A DNA stretch of 5,521 nucleotides from Nitrospiraceae bacterium (GCA_003170655.1 PMYY01000189.1:10918-16438), one strand, 5' to 3'. Shown: positions 1-5,456, numbered from the stretch's first letter. Program-made: numbers and translations. The notes: generated by a model not told the origin, from the sequence alone.

Positions 1-225
1 TGGCCCGATTGGGATGAAGCCCTGGCAAAAGATGAGAAAGTCGAACTTGTAGTGCAGGTCAACGGCAAGCTGCGGGCCAAGATATCGGTCCCTGCTGGCT
101 TGAATGATGACAAGGCAAAGGAACTCGCACTAGGCGATTTCAAGATCGTGGAGCTCCTCCAAGGCAAAGAATTGGTGAAGGTTGTAGTGGTCAAGGGTAA
201 GCTTGTCAATATAGTGATCAAATGA
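1..225 (+). CDS. leuS: Leucyl-tRNA synthetase, C-terminal fragment (5' end outside window)
   Basis: This is the last 74 codons of a class I leucyl-tRNA synthetase, open from the first base of the window and ending at TGA 223-225. The enzyme charges tRNA-Leu in the cytoplasm. The visible part is the small C-terminal domain of bacterial LeuRS that contacts the tRNA elbow. Its signature is the stretch VVQVNGKLRAKISVP, matching the VVQVNGKxRAKIxVP block of E. coli LeuRS, followed by a helix and the closing strands KVVVVKGKLVNIVIK, equivalent to the KVIYVPGKLLNLVV ending. The end is at the normal family position, so the C-terminus is not truncated. The catalytic core and editing domain lie upstream and cannot be judged. 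The next gene begins at or just after this stop, which points to one transcript. Confidence 0.95.
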   Translation, partial: WPDWDEALAKDEKVELVVQVNGKLRAKISVPAGLNDDKAKELALGDFKIVELLQGKELVKVVVVKGKLVNIVIK

Positions 226-231
226 TGACGC

Positions 232-237
232 GGAGGA
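232..237 (+). promoter_or_regulatory. Ribosome binding site deciding the lptE start
   Basis: GGAGGA lies nine bases upstream of ATG 246. It falls downstream of the two earlier in-frame ATGs (222, 225), so it can only serve the 246 start. Confidence 0.7.
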
Positions 238-245
238 TTAGGCCC

Positions 246-815
246 ATGAGAATCATGTTGGTTATATCGTTGTTGACGGCTACTCTTATTTCGGGGTGCG
301 GATATACGCTTCAAGGAAGGTCCGATCTCCCTTTTGACAACATATCTCTCGGTGCTATTGATAATTCGACCGTCGAGCCTAAGCTCCAGGACCGGATGAG
401 CAGGCTGCTTGCAGAAACTCTAATGGAATTCGGCGTCGATGTGAGGCCTTTGGCAGCAAACAGAATAGAGGGCACGATCTCGCACTTCGACCTCGTGCCG
501 GTATCTGAAAAGTCACTTACCGCAATAGAATATCAGATCACCGTTGTGGGAGACTTCAAGCTTGTCGATGTAAAGACCCAGAAGTCTCAGCCATTGTTGG
601 GTATCTCGTCCCCGTTCATTACTTATTTCAGATCGTCCGGCACCCTCGTCAGTGTGCTGGCCCAGAAGGAGGCAGCCACCGAAAGCGCGCTCAAGGATCT
701 TAGCCGCGAACTAGTGCGGCGCATGATCTACAAACAGCCGGCAAAGGCTGCCATAACGGATGTAAAGAAAGGCGAACAGAAAATTGAGCCTCAAACAATT
801 CCAGCAGGAAAGTGA
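246..815 (+). CDS. lptE: LPS-assembly outer-membrane lipoprotein LptE
   Basis: LptE is the outer-membrane lipoprotein that plugs the LptD barrel and helps insert lipopolysaccharide into the outer leaflet. The product (189 aa from this start) opens with a lipoprotein signal peptide: R2, a hydrophobic core, then the lipobox LISGC with lipidated Cys18. The CGYTLQG that follows is the typical LptE/RlpB beginning, and the mature part carries the family pattern of a short 'I.LG.I.N.T.EP.LQ' strand, a helix and alternating beta strands. I chose ATG 246 because GGAGGA at 232-237 sits 8-9 nt upstream and the signal peptide then has normal length. ATG 222 or 225 in the same frame would add 7-8 residues and overlap the leuS stop as ATGA; it remains possible. 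The last 25 or so residues (rich in K, A, P, Q) look like a disordered tail, and they overlap holA. Members of the family diverge strongly, so the name rests on motif, size and position between leuS and holA. Confidence 0.85.
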   Translation: MRIMLVISLLTATLISGCGYTLQGRSDLPFDNISLGAIDNSTVEPKLQDRMSRLLAETLMEFGVDVRPLAANRIEGTISHFDLVPVSEKSLTAIEYQITVVGDFKLVDVKTQKSQPLLGISSPFITYFRSSGTLVSVLAQKEAATESALKDLSRELVRRMIYKQPAKAAITDVKKGEQKIEPQTIPAGK

Positions 816-1677
816 GAAGGGCTTCCCTTCGCCTGTCTATCTGCTTCATTCAGCAGAGAGCTTTCTTCTTTATGAAGCGGTAACAGTTCTTAATGACCTT
901 TTCCGCGACCCGGCCACATTCAATTTCGAAACTATCGACATTTCATCTGCCGATGAAAAGCTTCCCGCTGAAAAAATTATCGACATACTGAATACCCTTC
1001 CATTTCTTGCCGATAGAAAGACAGTCGTCCTGAGGAATGTCCAGAAATGGACCAAGAAAGAGACGCAAAAATTCGGGGAATACCTGAAAAGTCCATCTCC
1101 CTCATCCCTTCTCGTCATGCTTTTTGAAGGGACCGCTCCCGACATCTTCGAGCCTGCTCTTATGAAGGCGGTCAGAGCTATTGCTCTAAGTGTCGTCGAA
1201 AGGGAGATACCGGTCTGGATCAAGGAGAGGGCCGGGAAGAAGGGGATTTCCTTCACGCCTGCCGCGATTGAATACCTAATCAGCGTTGCCGGGACAGACC
1301 TTGGGATGTTGCATTCTGAGATCGAGAAATTCTCTTCGAGTGAGTCGTCTCGGATTATCGACATTGCTGAAGTAAGGGGTGTCGTATATGCGGGTGCGGA
1401 GTACGGTGCTTTCGATCTCGCGAACGCCCTTTCACGAAAGGATTCCCGGGCGGTCTTCAGAATTTATGAGAATATCAGCCGAACCATGGAGCCGCAGATG
1501 CTCCTGGGCGCTCTCAACTGGCAATATTCGAGCAGTTATGCCAAGGCGAAGATGCAGGGGATGGACAAGGGCAAGCTCGGCAGGATATTCACTCTCCTCC
1601 ATGAAGCAGATATGGCTGTGAAAACATCCCACAGCCACGTCATGGAAGATTTACTTGTAAAGCTCCTTAATATATAA
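784..1677 (+). CDS. holA: DNA polymerase III subunit delta
   Basis: HolA is the clamp-loader subunit that opens the beta sliding clamp at the replication fork. The 297-aa product shows the family landmarks in order: PVYLLHSAESFLL near residues 17-29 (the 'PVYLLYGEE.FL' opening of the N-terminal domain), LPFLADRKTVVLRNV at 72-86, LLVMLFEG at 109-116, TDLGMLHSEIEK at 171-182, FDLANALSRKD at 210-220 and a final HEADMAVK helix at 273-280. The start is TTG 784, with a modest AAAGG 11 nt upstream at 768-772; there is no ATG before residue 112 and the conserved opening follows 16 residues later, so TTG is the sensible choice. It overlaps the lptE tail by 32 nt, suggesting coupled expression. The protein is shorter than the usual 320-345 residues; the gap appears to lie in the C-terminal helical domain between about residues 250 and 265. 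Its stop is 5 nt from the convergent rpsT stop. Confidence 0.9.
   Translation: MSLKQFQQESEKGFPSPVYLLHSAESFLLYEAVTVLNDLFRDPATFNFETIDISSADEKLPAEKIIDILNTLPFLADRKTVVLRNVQKWTKKETQKFGEYLKSPSPSSLLVMLFEGTAPDIFEPALMKAVRAIALSVVEREIPVWIKERAGKKGISFTPAAIEYLISVAGTDLGMLHSEIEKFSSSESSRIIDIAEVRGVVYAGAEYGAFDLANALSRKDSRAVFRIYENISRTMEPQMLLGALNWQYSSSYAKAKMQGMDKGKLGRIFTLLHEADMAVKTSHSHVMEDLLVKLLNI
1613..1637. repeat. Perfect 8-bp inverted repeat inside the 3' end of holA
   Basis: TGGCTGTG (1613-1620) and CACAGCCA (1630-1637) form a perfect 8-bp stem with a 9-nt loop. It lies within holA codons, about 45 nt past the end of the oppositely transcribed rpsT. No T-run follows the stem on either strand, so it is not a classical intrinsic terminator. 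It may still be a 3'-end-stabilising hairpin for the rpsT mRNA, or chance. Confidence 0.4.
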
Positions 1678-1682
1678 CCGAT

Positions 1683-1973
1683 TTAAGGCTTTTTGCCGAT
1701 GGTGTTCGCCAGCTTGGCGATCTTCGAAATCCTTCTCGCAGCTGTGTTCTTATGGATCACTCCCTTGGATGCCGCGCTAGCTATTGTCTTAACGGCGGCC
1801 CTCATCTGTTTGGTGACATCTTCCTTTGGGGTCGAAGGCAATACAGACTCAAGCTTCTTTTCGAGTGTTTTCAACTCGGCTTTTTTGGACTGGTTGCGCA
1901 GGCTCAATTTCTCAGACTGCCTCACTCTCTTCAGAGCTGAAGGGTTCTTTTTAGGTGCCGCTTTTCCTGCCAA
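1683..1973 (-). CDS. rpsT: 30S ribosomal protein S20
   Basis: S20 is a small basic protein that binds 16S rRNA early in 30S assembly. The 96-aa product has the canonical features: a Lys/Ala-rich N-terminus with the 'PSALKRVRQSEK' block (about residues 11-22), a long helical middle rich in K, E and L, and the near-invariant KGVIHKNTAARRISKI block (about 70-85). It is slightly longer than E. coli S20 (87 aa), a normal variation. The start is TTG at 1973-1971: there is no in-frame ATG at the N-terminus, MAGKAAPKKNPSA is the expected beginning, and a strong AGGAGGA (1988-1982 on the minus strand) sits 8 nt upstream. E. coli rpsT also uses UUG, where the weak start is linked to autoregulation. The gene stands alone on its strand, converges with holA across 5 nt, and is divergent from the next gene. 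Confidence 0.97.
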   Translation of the reverse strand: MAGKAAPKKNPSALKRVRQSEKLSLRNQSKKAELKTLEKKLESVLPSTPKEDVTKQMRAAVKTIASAASKGVIHKNTAARRISKIAKLANTIGKKP

Positions 1974-1981
1974 TGGTTTGT

Positions 1982-1988
1982 TCCTCCT
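1982..1988 (-). promoter_or_regulatory. Strong ribosome binding site for the rpsT TTG start
   Basis: Read on the minus strand this is AGGAGGA, a near-perfect Shine-Dalgarno sequence placed 8 nt before TTG. It probably compensates for the weak start codon. Confidence 0.8.
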
Positions 1989-2010
1989 GTAATCTAACGA
2001 ATTGTGCTTA

Positions 2011-2038
2011 ATGTTAAAAGTAGCATATATGGTGCCAA
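2011..2038 (-). promoter_or_regulatory. rpsT: Candidate sigma-70-type promoter for rpsT
   Basis: On the minus strand TTGGCA (2038-2033; five of six to TTGACA) is followed after 16 nt by TAACAT (2016-2011; four of six to TATAAT). A transcript would begin near 2004 and leave a leader of about 30 nt containing the AGGAGGA ribosome binding site. The -35 box overlaps that proposed for the divergent gene. Called by eye only. Confidence 0.45.
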
Positions 2039-2061
2039 TAAATCAATATTTGTGCTACAAT
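2032..2061 (+). promoter_or_regulatory. Candidate extended -10 promoter for the 2110-4510 operon
   Basis: TACAAT (2056-2061; five of six to TATAAT) is preceded by TGC (2053-2055), giving an extended -10 element. GTGCCA (2032-2037; four of six to TTGACA) lies 18 nt upstream as a weak -35. The predicted start is near 2068, giving a leader of about 40 nt before GTG 2110. Confidence 0.5.
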
Positions 2062-2109
2062 TTAAAGACTTTTCAGATGAATATTGATGGGATTCCGGGG
2101 GGTTGTTAA

Positions 2110-3051
2110 GTGAAATACAGGCAACTCGATGTTACGAAGATCAAGACCTATTCGATAAGGGACAGGCTGAGCAAGGTCTCTGTCGATGCTTCGGCGACGC
2201 CTCACATCAAAGGCAGGAGTTTTGCGGAATTCATAAAGGCCCTGCCCGGCTTTCTCGCAGCAGACGACCTGAAGGCGGTTGCCGCTGCGGTTGTCGACGC
2301 CCGCAAGAACCAGAGGCCAGTGATCCTCGGCATGGGAGCTCATCCGATAAAGGTGGGGCTCTCATCCCTTATCGTCGCCCTCATGCATAAGAAAGTCATC
2401 ACCGCCTTTGCTTCAAACGGCGCGTCCATAATTCACGATTTCGAAATGTCCTTCATGGGCCAAACTTCCGAAGATGTCGCCCGCGAATTGTGCACGGGAA
2501 CATTTGGTATGGGAAAAGAGACTGCCCAAATGGTCAACCGCGCCATTAAAGAGGGGGTTGGAAAAGGCTTAGGAATAGGCCGGTCCATGGGACAGTTTAT
2601 CGATTCTTCGGACTTTCCAAACAAGGATAGGAGCATATTCAGGGAAGCCTTCGAACTCGATATCCCTGCCACGGTGCATGTTGCCGTCGGTTCCGACATA
2701 ATCCACATGCATCCCGAAGCGGATGGCGCAGCAATCGGGGAAGGGAGCCTCAGGGACTTCAGGCTCCTTTCAGCAGTCGTTGCAGACCTCGATGGAGGTG
2801 TCTTCATTAACCTGGGCTCCGCGGTCATTCTTCCGGAGGTGTTCCTCAAGGCGCTAACTGTAGCAAGAAACCTCGGCAGCAAGGTGGAAAATTTCACGAC
2901 CGTAAATATGGATTTTATTCAGCATTACCGACCCAGGGAAAATGTGCTTAAGCGGCCGACGATGATGAAAGGTAGATGTTATGCCTTGACGGGTCATCAT
3001 GAGATCATGTTCCCGCTTCTGGCTGCGATGATAATTGAGGGATTGCAATGA
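2110..3051 (+). CDS. Conserved protein of unknown function, possible deoxyhypusine-synthase-like NAD-binding fold
   Basis: I recognise this 313-aa protein as a conserved bacterial family but know no established function for it. Conserved-looking blocks are LGMGAHPIKVGL (73-84), a glycine-rich nucleotide-binding type loop; FASNGASIIHDFE (100-112); the Gly-rich TFGMGKETAQ (131-140); VHVAVGSDIIHMHPEADGAA (189-208); INLGSAVILPEVFLKAL (233-249); IQHYRPRENV (270-279) and LTGHHEIMFPLL (293-304). Many conserved histidines (78, 109, 190, 199, 201, 272, 296, 297) suggest metal or substrate binding. The pattern of Rossmann-like strands reminds me of the deoxyhypusine synthase superfamily, but I do not see the usual active-site context of true DHS, so hypusine or homospermidine synthesis should not be assumed. 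No signal peptide or membrane segment is visible, so it is probably cytoplasmic. The start is GTG 2110, fixed by a TAA codon directly before it and a GGGGGG run 7 nt upstream. Its stop overlaps the ferredoxin start as ATGA. Confidence 0.75.
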   Translation: MKYRQLDVTKIKTYSIRDRLSKVSVDASATPHIKGRSFAEFIKALPGFLAADDLKAVAAAVVDARKNQRPVILGMGAHPIKVGLSSLIVALMHKKVITAFASNGASIIHDFEMSFMGQTSEDVARELCTGTFGMGKETAQMVNRAIKEGVGKGLGIGRSMGQFIDSSDFPNKDRSIFREAFELDIPATVHVAVGSDIIHMHPEADGAAIGEGSLRDFRLLSAVVADLDGGVFINLGSAVILPEVFLKALTVARNLGSKVENFTTVNMDFIQHYRPRENVLKRPTMMKGRCYALTGHHEIMFPLLAAMIIEGLQ

Positions 3052-3239
3052 ACGTAATAGTGAACGAAGAGACCTGCATTGGCTGCGGAAGATGCATGGA
3101 GATATGCCCTGCTGTCTTTTATCTTAATGAGGTGACCGGAAAATCGGAAGTTATCGACCCCGAAGCCTGCGAGTTTGTAGGCTGCTGCGAGGCCGCGGAA
3201 GAAAACTGTCCGGTCGACGCCATTTCCATAGAAGAGTAA
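3048..3239 (+). CDS. Small single-cluster [4Fe-4S] ferredoxin
   Basis: This is a 63-aa cytoplasmic electron carrier. Residues 10-20 read CIGCGRCMEICP, the CxxCxxCxxxCP motif, and Cys54-Pro55 in NCPVDAI supplies the distal ligand. The likely cluster ligands are Cys10, Cys13, Cys16 and Cys54. Cys20 and one of Cys42, Cys47 or Cys48 are left over; in Desulfovibrio-type monocluster ferredoxins an equivalent pair can form a disulfide, and a second or [3Fe-4S] cluster is a less likely reading because no second full CxxCxxC motif is present. The protein is acidic, as usual for ferredoxins. ATG 3048 overlaps the TGA of the preceding gene (ATGA), with GAGGGA at 3037-3042, so translation is probably coupled and the upstream protein may be its redox partner. 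The next gene follows after 23 nt. Confidence 0.92.
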   Translation: MNVIVNEETCIGCGRCMEICPAVFYLNEVTGKSEVIDPEACEFVGCCEAAEENCPVDAISIEE

Positions 3240-3262
3240 CACTATTTCTCAGGGAGGGAAGC

Positions 3263-4510
3263 GTGAAGACTTACGTCATCGAAGAAAAAGACGAACTCAT
3301 TGCTATAACTCTCGATAAGTTGGCAGAAGGGCATAGAGTGCCGTTTGAAGTCTTTGCGGATGACGGAGAACTCAAGAAATCTCTCTTCGACAGTGGCTTT
3401 CTCTATAATGTCTTCGCGAAAGAGATGATCTATCGTCAGGGGCTCACACGATTCTATATCAAATCGGCGAACAATCTTAATTTCAACCAATACCTGAAGC
3501 ATGCCGAGAAATTAAGCCGTATTGTGAAAGATGATAATGTCCTATTCAGCGACTATTCCGAATACAAAAGAAAGCACGGATATATAGATAAAACCCTGAT
3601 TTCGCCCCTTACACGCCTCAATTTCGAGCTAGGAGGCATGAGGTATCCCGTTTACGGCGGAATACCGATTGTCGGCAATCCTCTATCGGTCGAGGCGATC
3701 GATGCGTTGCTGAAACTGGGAGCTGATGTGGTCATAAAGGGAGAAGATTCACCAAAGTACGAAAGTTACCTGCATGGGCTGATGCATGCAGAGAAGGAAT
3801 CGGGCACTGAACTGCGGTCGATCCAAATAAAACAGGAACTGCTTCGCTGCCTCTTCAGCAAATTTCTTCATAATCTCAATGATGGAGCCCTTTTCAAATG
3901 CCTGATGCAAGAGACTCTCAATGTGGTGCACATGATCCAGCACTTTTCCGAACATCCGATTTTTGATCTGAAGGACCTCTTCCAGATTCGCAATGTCGAT
4001 TCCTACGTCAGTGTGCATTCGGTGAATGTATGCATCTTCTCCATCGCACTAGGGGTCAGGCTCGGGATGGATGAAAAATCGCTGTTCCACCTCGGGGCGG
4101 GCTCTCTGCTCCACGATGTCGGCAAGGTCCTGATATCATACGAGGTCATCAACAAACAGGGAGATCTTTCGATCGACGAATACAAACACTACTGCAGCCA
4201 TGTTGTCGAAGGTGCAAATTTCATCGAGAAATTAAAAGATGTACCGAAGCATGTCTACGAAATCATCCTTCAGCATCATGAACGCCTCGACGGCAGCGGC
4301 TATATGCAGAAACTCATGGCCAAAGATATCGACATGTTAAGCCAGATAGTGACAATTGCCGATTCCTACGAGGCTTTAATGACCGGAACTCCCAAGAGGA
4401 AGAGCATGTCACAGAAAAGAACATTGCAGATATTGCGGGACGATGCAGAGGAGAAGCACAAGCTTAATCGTACAGCCTACAGGGCCCTGAATTCAATCCT
4501 GAAAGAATAA
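3263..4510 (+). CDS. HD-GYP-type (GYM variant) protein, probable c-di-GMP phosphodiesterase
   Basis: HD-GYP proteins hydrolyse cyclic di-GMP with a two- or three-metal centre. The 415-aa product has an HD domain in about residues 245-400: His252 (VHSVNV), the HD pair His284-Asp285 in LLHDVGK, His313 (SHVVEG), His338-His339 followed by ERLDGSGY (340-347), and Asp367 in TIADSYEAL. These metal-ligand positions appear intact. The GYP motif reads GYM (346-348), and the usual 'DALTS.RPYR' region is altered to YEALMTGTPKRK, so the substrate pocket may differ. The N-terminal 200 residues carry no domain I can name with certainty. Residues 14-80 (ITLDKLAEGHRVPFEVF, then IYRQGLTRFYI) resemble the N-terminal module often found before HD-GYP domains in deltaproteobacteria. 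No membrane segment is visible. GTG 3263 has GGAGG at 3253-3257, 5 nt upstream. It probably shares a transcript with the ferredoxin and ends 8 nt from a convergent gene. A non-catalytic signalling role is the main alternative. Confidence 0.85.
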   Translation: MKTYVIEEKDELIAITLDKLAEGHRVPFEVFADDGELKKSLFDSGFLYNVFAKEMIYRQGLTRFYIKSANNLNFNQYLKHAEKLSRIVKDDNVLFSDYSEYKRKHGYIDKTLISPLTRLNFELGGMRYPVYGGIPIVGNPLSVEAIDALLKLGADVVIKGEDSPKYESYLHGLMHAEKESGTELRSIQIKQELLRCLFSKFLHNLNDGALFKCLMQETLNVVHMIQHFSEHPIFDLKDLFQIRNVDSYVSVHSVNVCIFSIALGVRLGMDEKSLFHLGAGSLLHDVGKVLISYEVINKQGDLSIDEYKHYCSHVVEGANFIEKLKDVPKHVYEIILQHHERLDGSGYMQKLMAKDIDMLSQIVTIADSYEALMTGTPKRKSMSQKRTLQILRDDAEEKHKLNRTAYRALNSILKE

Positions 4511-4518
4511 GACTTGAC

Positions 4519-4953
4519 CTAATTACACGCAAAGAAAGTGACATAAGTACCAATGCGTGAGATTCCTGCCCTTCTGATGTCATCGGCAACCATATTCTGA
4601 TCATGCCCCTTCGAATTCTTCCAAGCTTCAAACAATTCCTTCGGGGACTGATAGTTCCAGCCGACATTTTCAACGCAGCTGTTGTGACCCGACTTTTTGA
4701 ACCTCTCCTCGAATAGGTCATGGCTGAGAATACTCTTTCGCTGCATGTCGGCAGTGTGATTCTGTGCAAGCAATGTTAATCCCCCGTCGACAGAAAGCGG
4801 CTTAAGCCGTTTGGTCTCCCTGTAATGATTGATGTAGTTGAGAAGTTGTTTAATGAAGTGGGAGGAATCGTCCAGACTTGCGACGGTATCGAAGGCAAAC
4901 GCAGGAGACGTGAGAAGAAAAATGGATAATATTACCGCCGCGACTGTTTTCAT
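4519..4953 (-). CDS. Secreted CAP/SCP-domain (YkwD-like) protein
   Basis: The 144-aa product starts with a Sec signal peptide (Lys2, hydrophobic stretch about 4-15, cleavage likely after SPAFA, residue 20), so it acts in the periplasm or outside the cell. The rest is one compact CAP domain: INHYRETKRLKPLSVDGGL (41-59), AQNHTADM with His66 (63-70), SHDLF with His78 (77-81), ENVGWNY with Glu95 (95-101), ELFEAWKNSKGH with His117 (106-117) and a TYVTFFAC final strand. The cavity residues typical of the family (two His, Glu) are present. Cys93 and Cys143 could form a disulfide. Bacterial CAP proteins have varied, mostly unknown roles, so no substrate is proposed. ATG 4953 gives a proper signal peptide but no clear Shine-Dalgarno precedes it. 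A possible small upstream ORF ends across this start, which may mean coupling. It converges with the HD-GYP gene across 8 nt. Confidence 0.88.
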   Translation of the reverse strand: MKTVAAVILSIFLLTSPAFAFDTVASLDDSSHFIKQLLNYINHYRETKRLKPLSVDGGLTLLAQNHTADMQRKSILSHDLFEERFKKSGHNSCVENVGWNYQSPKELFEAWKNSKGHDQNMVADDIRRAGISRIGTYVTFFACN

Positions 4954-5039
4954 AATTCATTGTGCCACAGGAGGAGCTTTAAGTCGGTGACGTTGGTCAC
5001 AGAATATTTATCGGCATCCTCGACATTTGCGGTAGGCAC
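4950..5039 (-). other. Possible 29-codon ORF overlapping the CAP gene start
   Basis: A minus-strand GTG at 5039-5037 opens a 29-codon frame (beginning VPTANVEDADKYSVTN) that ends at TGA 4952-4950, overlapping the ATG of the CAP gene as ATGA. A GGGA lies about 8 nt before the GTG. The same frame is readable further upstream (PGGIVLWD before a TAA), so it could be a decayed gene, a leader peptide that brings ribosomes to the poorly marked CAP start, or chance. I do not recognise the sequence. Confidence 0.25.
4986..5001. promoter_or_regulatory. CRP/FNR-family-like palindromic operator
   Basis: GGTGA-CGTTGG-TCACA matches the classical CRP half-site layout TGTGA-N6-TCACA at nine of ten positions; the core GTGAC/GTCAC arms (4987-4991, 4996-5000) are perfectly symmetric. 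It is centred about 40 nt upstream of the CAP gene's ATG and about 140 nt upstream of the PilZ start, in the only sizeable intergenic region here. The regulator is unknown; CRP/FNR-family proteins are common in deltaproteobacteria. Confidence 0.4.
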
Positions 5040-5101
5040 GTTTTAGTCCCAGAGAACGATGCCGCCGGGGACCGCACGCTTTTATACTTCTTCTGAGGTG
5101 A

Positions 5102-5130
5102 TTTACTTTGCGCCCGATATTGTATAGAAT
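5102..5130 (+). promoter_or_regulatory. Candidate sigma-70-type promoter for the PilZ gene
   Basis: TTTACT (5102-5107; four of six to TTGACA) and TAGAAT (5125-5130; five of six to TATAAT) are separated by exactly 17 nt. Transcription would begin near 5137, giving a leader of about 50 nt. The rest of the 233-nt gap (4954-5186) shows no RNA gene I can identify. Confidence 0.5.
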
Positions 5131-5186
5131 CTAAGTAGGTAACGGAGAGGTGGTACAGGCATCTAACGAAAAGGAGTGTATAGATC

Positions 5187-5456
5187 ATGGCTACTGTAGA
5201 AAGTCAACTAAAGTTTAACGCAAAAGTCGAAGCAAGATCACGGTCAAGACTAAAATGCGACTTGGCCACCGAAATATCTGTCCCTTGGGGGGATAGATGG
5301 GATTGTAAGATAGTAGATATGAGTGAGCGGGGTTTCGGGATAATTACGAGCGCCAAACTCAGGAAGGGCGATATAGTGGCTGTCCAGAGCCCCAAGGCAA
5401 GGGCCAAAGTAATCTGGATCAGGGACAGCAGGGTAGGCCTGAGAGTTGCCGCTTAG
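5187..5456 (+). CDS. Stand-alone PilZ domain protein, predicted c-di-GMP receptor
   Basis: PilZ domains bind cyclic di-GMP and pass the signal to partner proteins. This 89-aa cytoplasmic protein is essentially one PilZ domain. The RxxxR switch is R17-S-R-S-R21 and the second motif is DMSERG (44-49), matching [D/N]xSxxG; both halves of the ligand site are therefore present. The closing strands GDIVAVQ and AKVIWIRDSRVGLRV are typical of the family. ATG 5187 has AAGGAG at 5171-5176 and an in-frame TAG two codons before it, so it cannot start further upstream. The protein is slightly shorter than usual and lacks the extra C-terminal helix of larger PilZ adaptors. It has its own promoter candidate and appears monocistronic. 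The HD-GYP gene about 700 bases away could lower the ligand it senses; a direct link is inference. Confidence 0.9.
   Translation: MATVESQLKFNAKVEARSRSRLKCDLATEISVPWGDRWDCKIVDMSERGFGIITSAKLRKGDIVAVQSPKARAKVIWIRDSRVGLRVAA

Noticed and set aside
870..1364. Long open frame on the minus strand inside holA
   Set aside because: Antisense shadow of a well-supported gene; Ser/Arg-rich sequence with no recognisable motif.
1693..1992. Plus-strand frame opposite rpsT with a hydrophobic product
   Set aside because: It is the complement of the Lys/Ala-rich S20 gene, which naturally reads as a hydrophobic protein; no ribosome binding site.
2433..2897. 154-codon minus-strand frame inside the unknown gene
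   Set aside because: Shadow of the motif-rich plus-strand gene; low-complexity Ser/Pro-rich translation.
2110..3051. Naming the gene as a true deoxyhypusine or homospermidine synthase
   Set aside because: The fold resemblance is tentative and I could not identify the catalytic lysine context of that family.
3048..3239. Two-cluster (2[4Fe-4S]) bacterial ferredoxin
   Set aside because: The second half has Cys42, Cys47, Cys48 and Cys54 but no full CxxCxxC motif, so a single cluster is the simpler reading.
4987..5046. Nineteen-codon plus-strand ORF after AGGAGGAG at 4969-4976
   Set aside because: Spacing of about 12 nt is long, the ORF is very short, and it overlaps the better explained palindrome.
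5046..5084. GTCCC...GGGAC inverted repeat followed by TTTT as a terminator
   Set aside because: Only five base pairs with a 17-nt loop and a four-base T-run; too weak to call.
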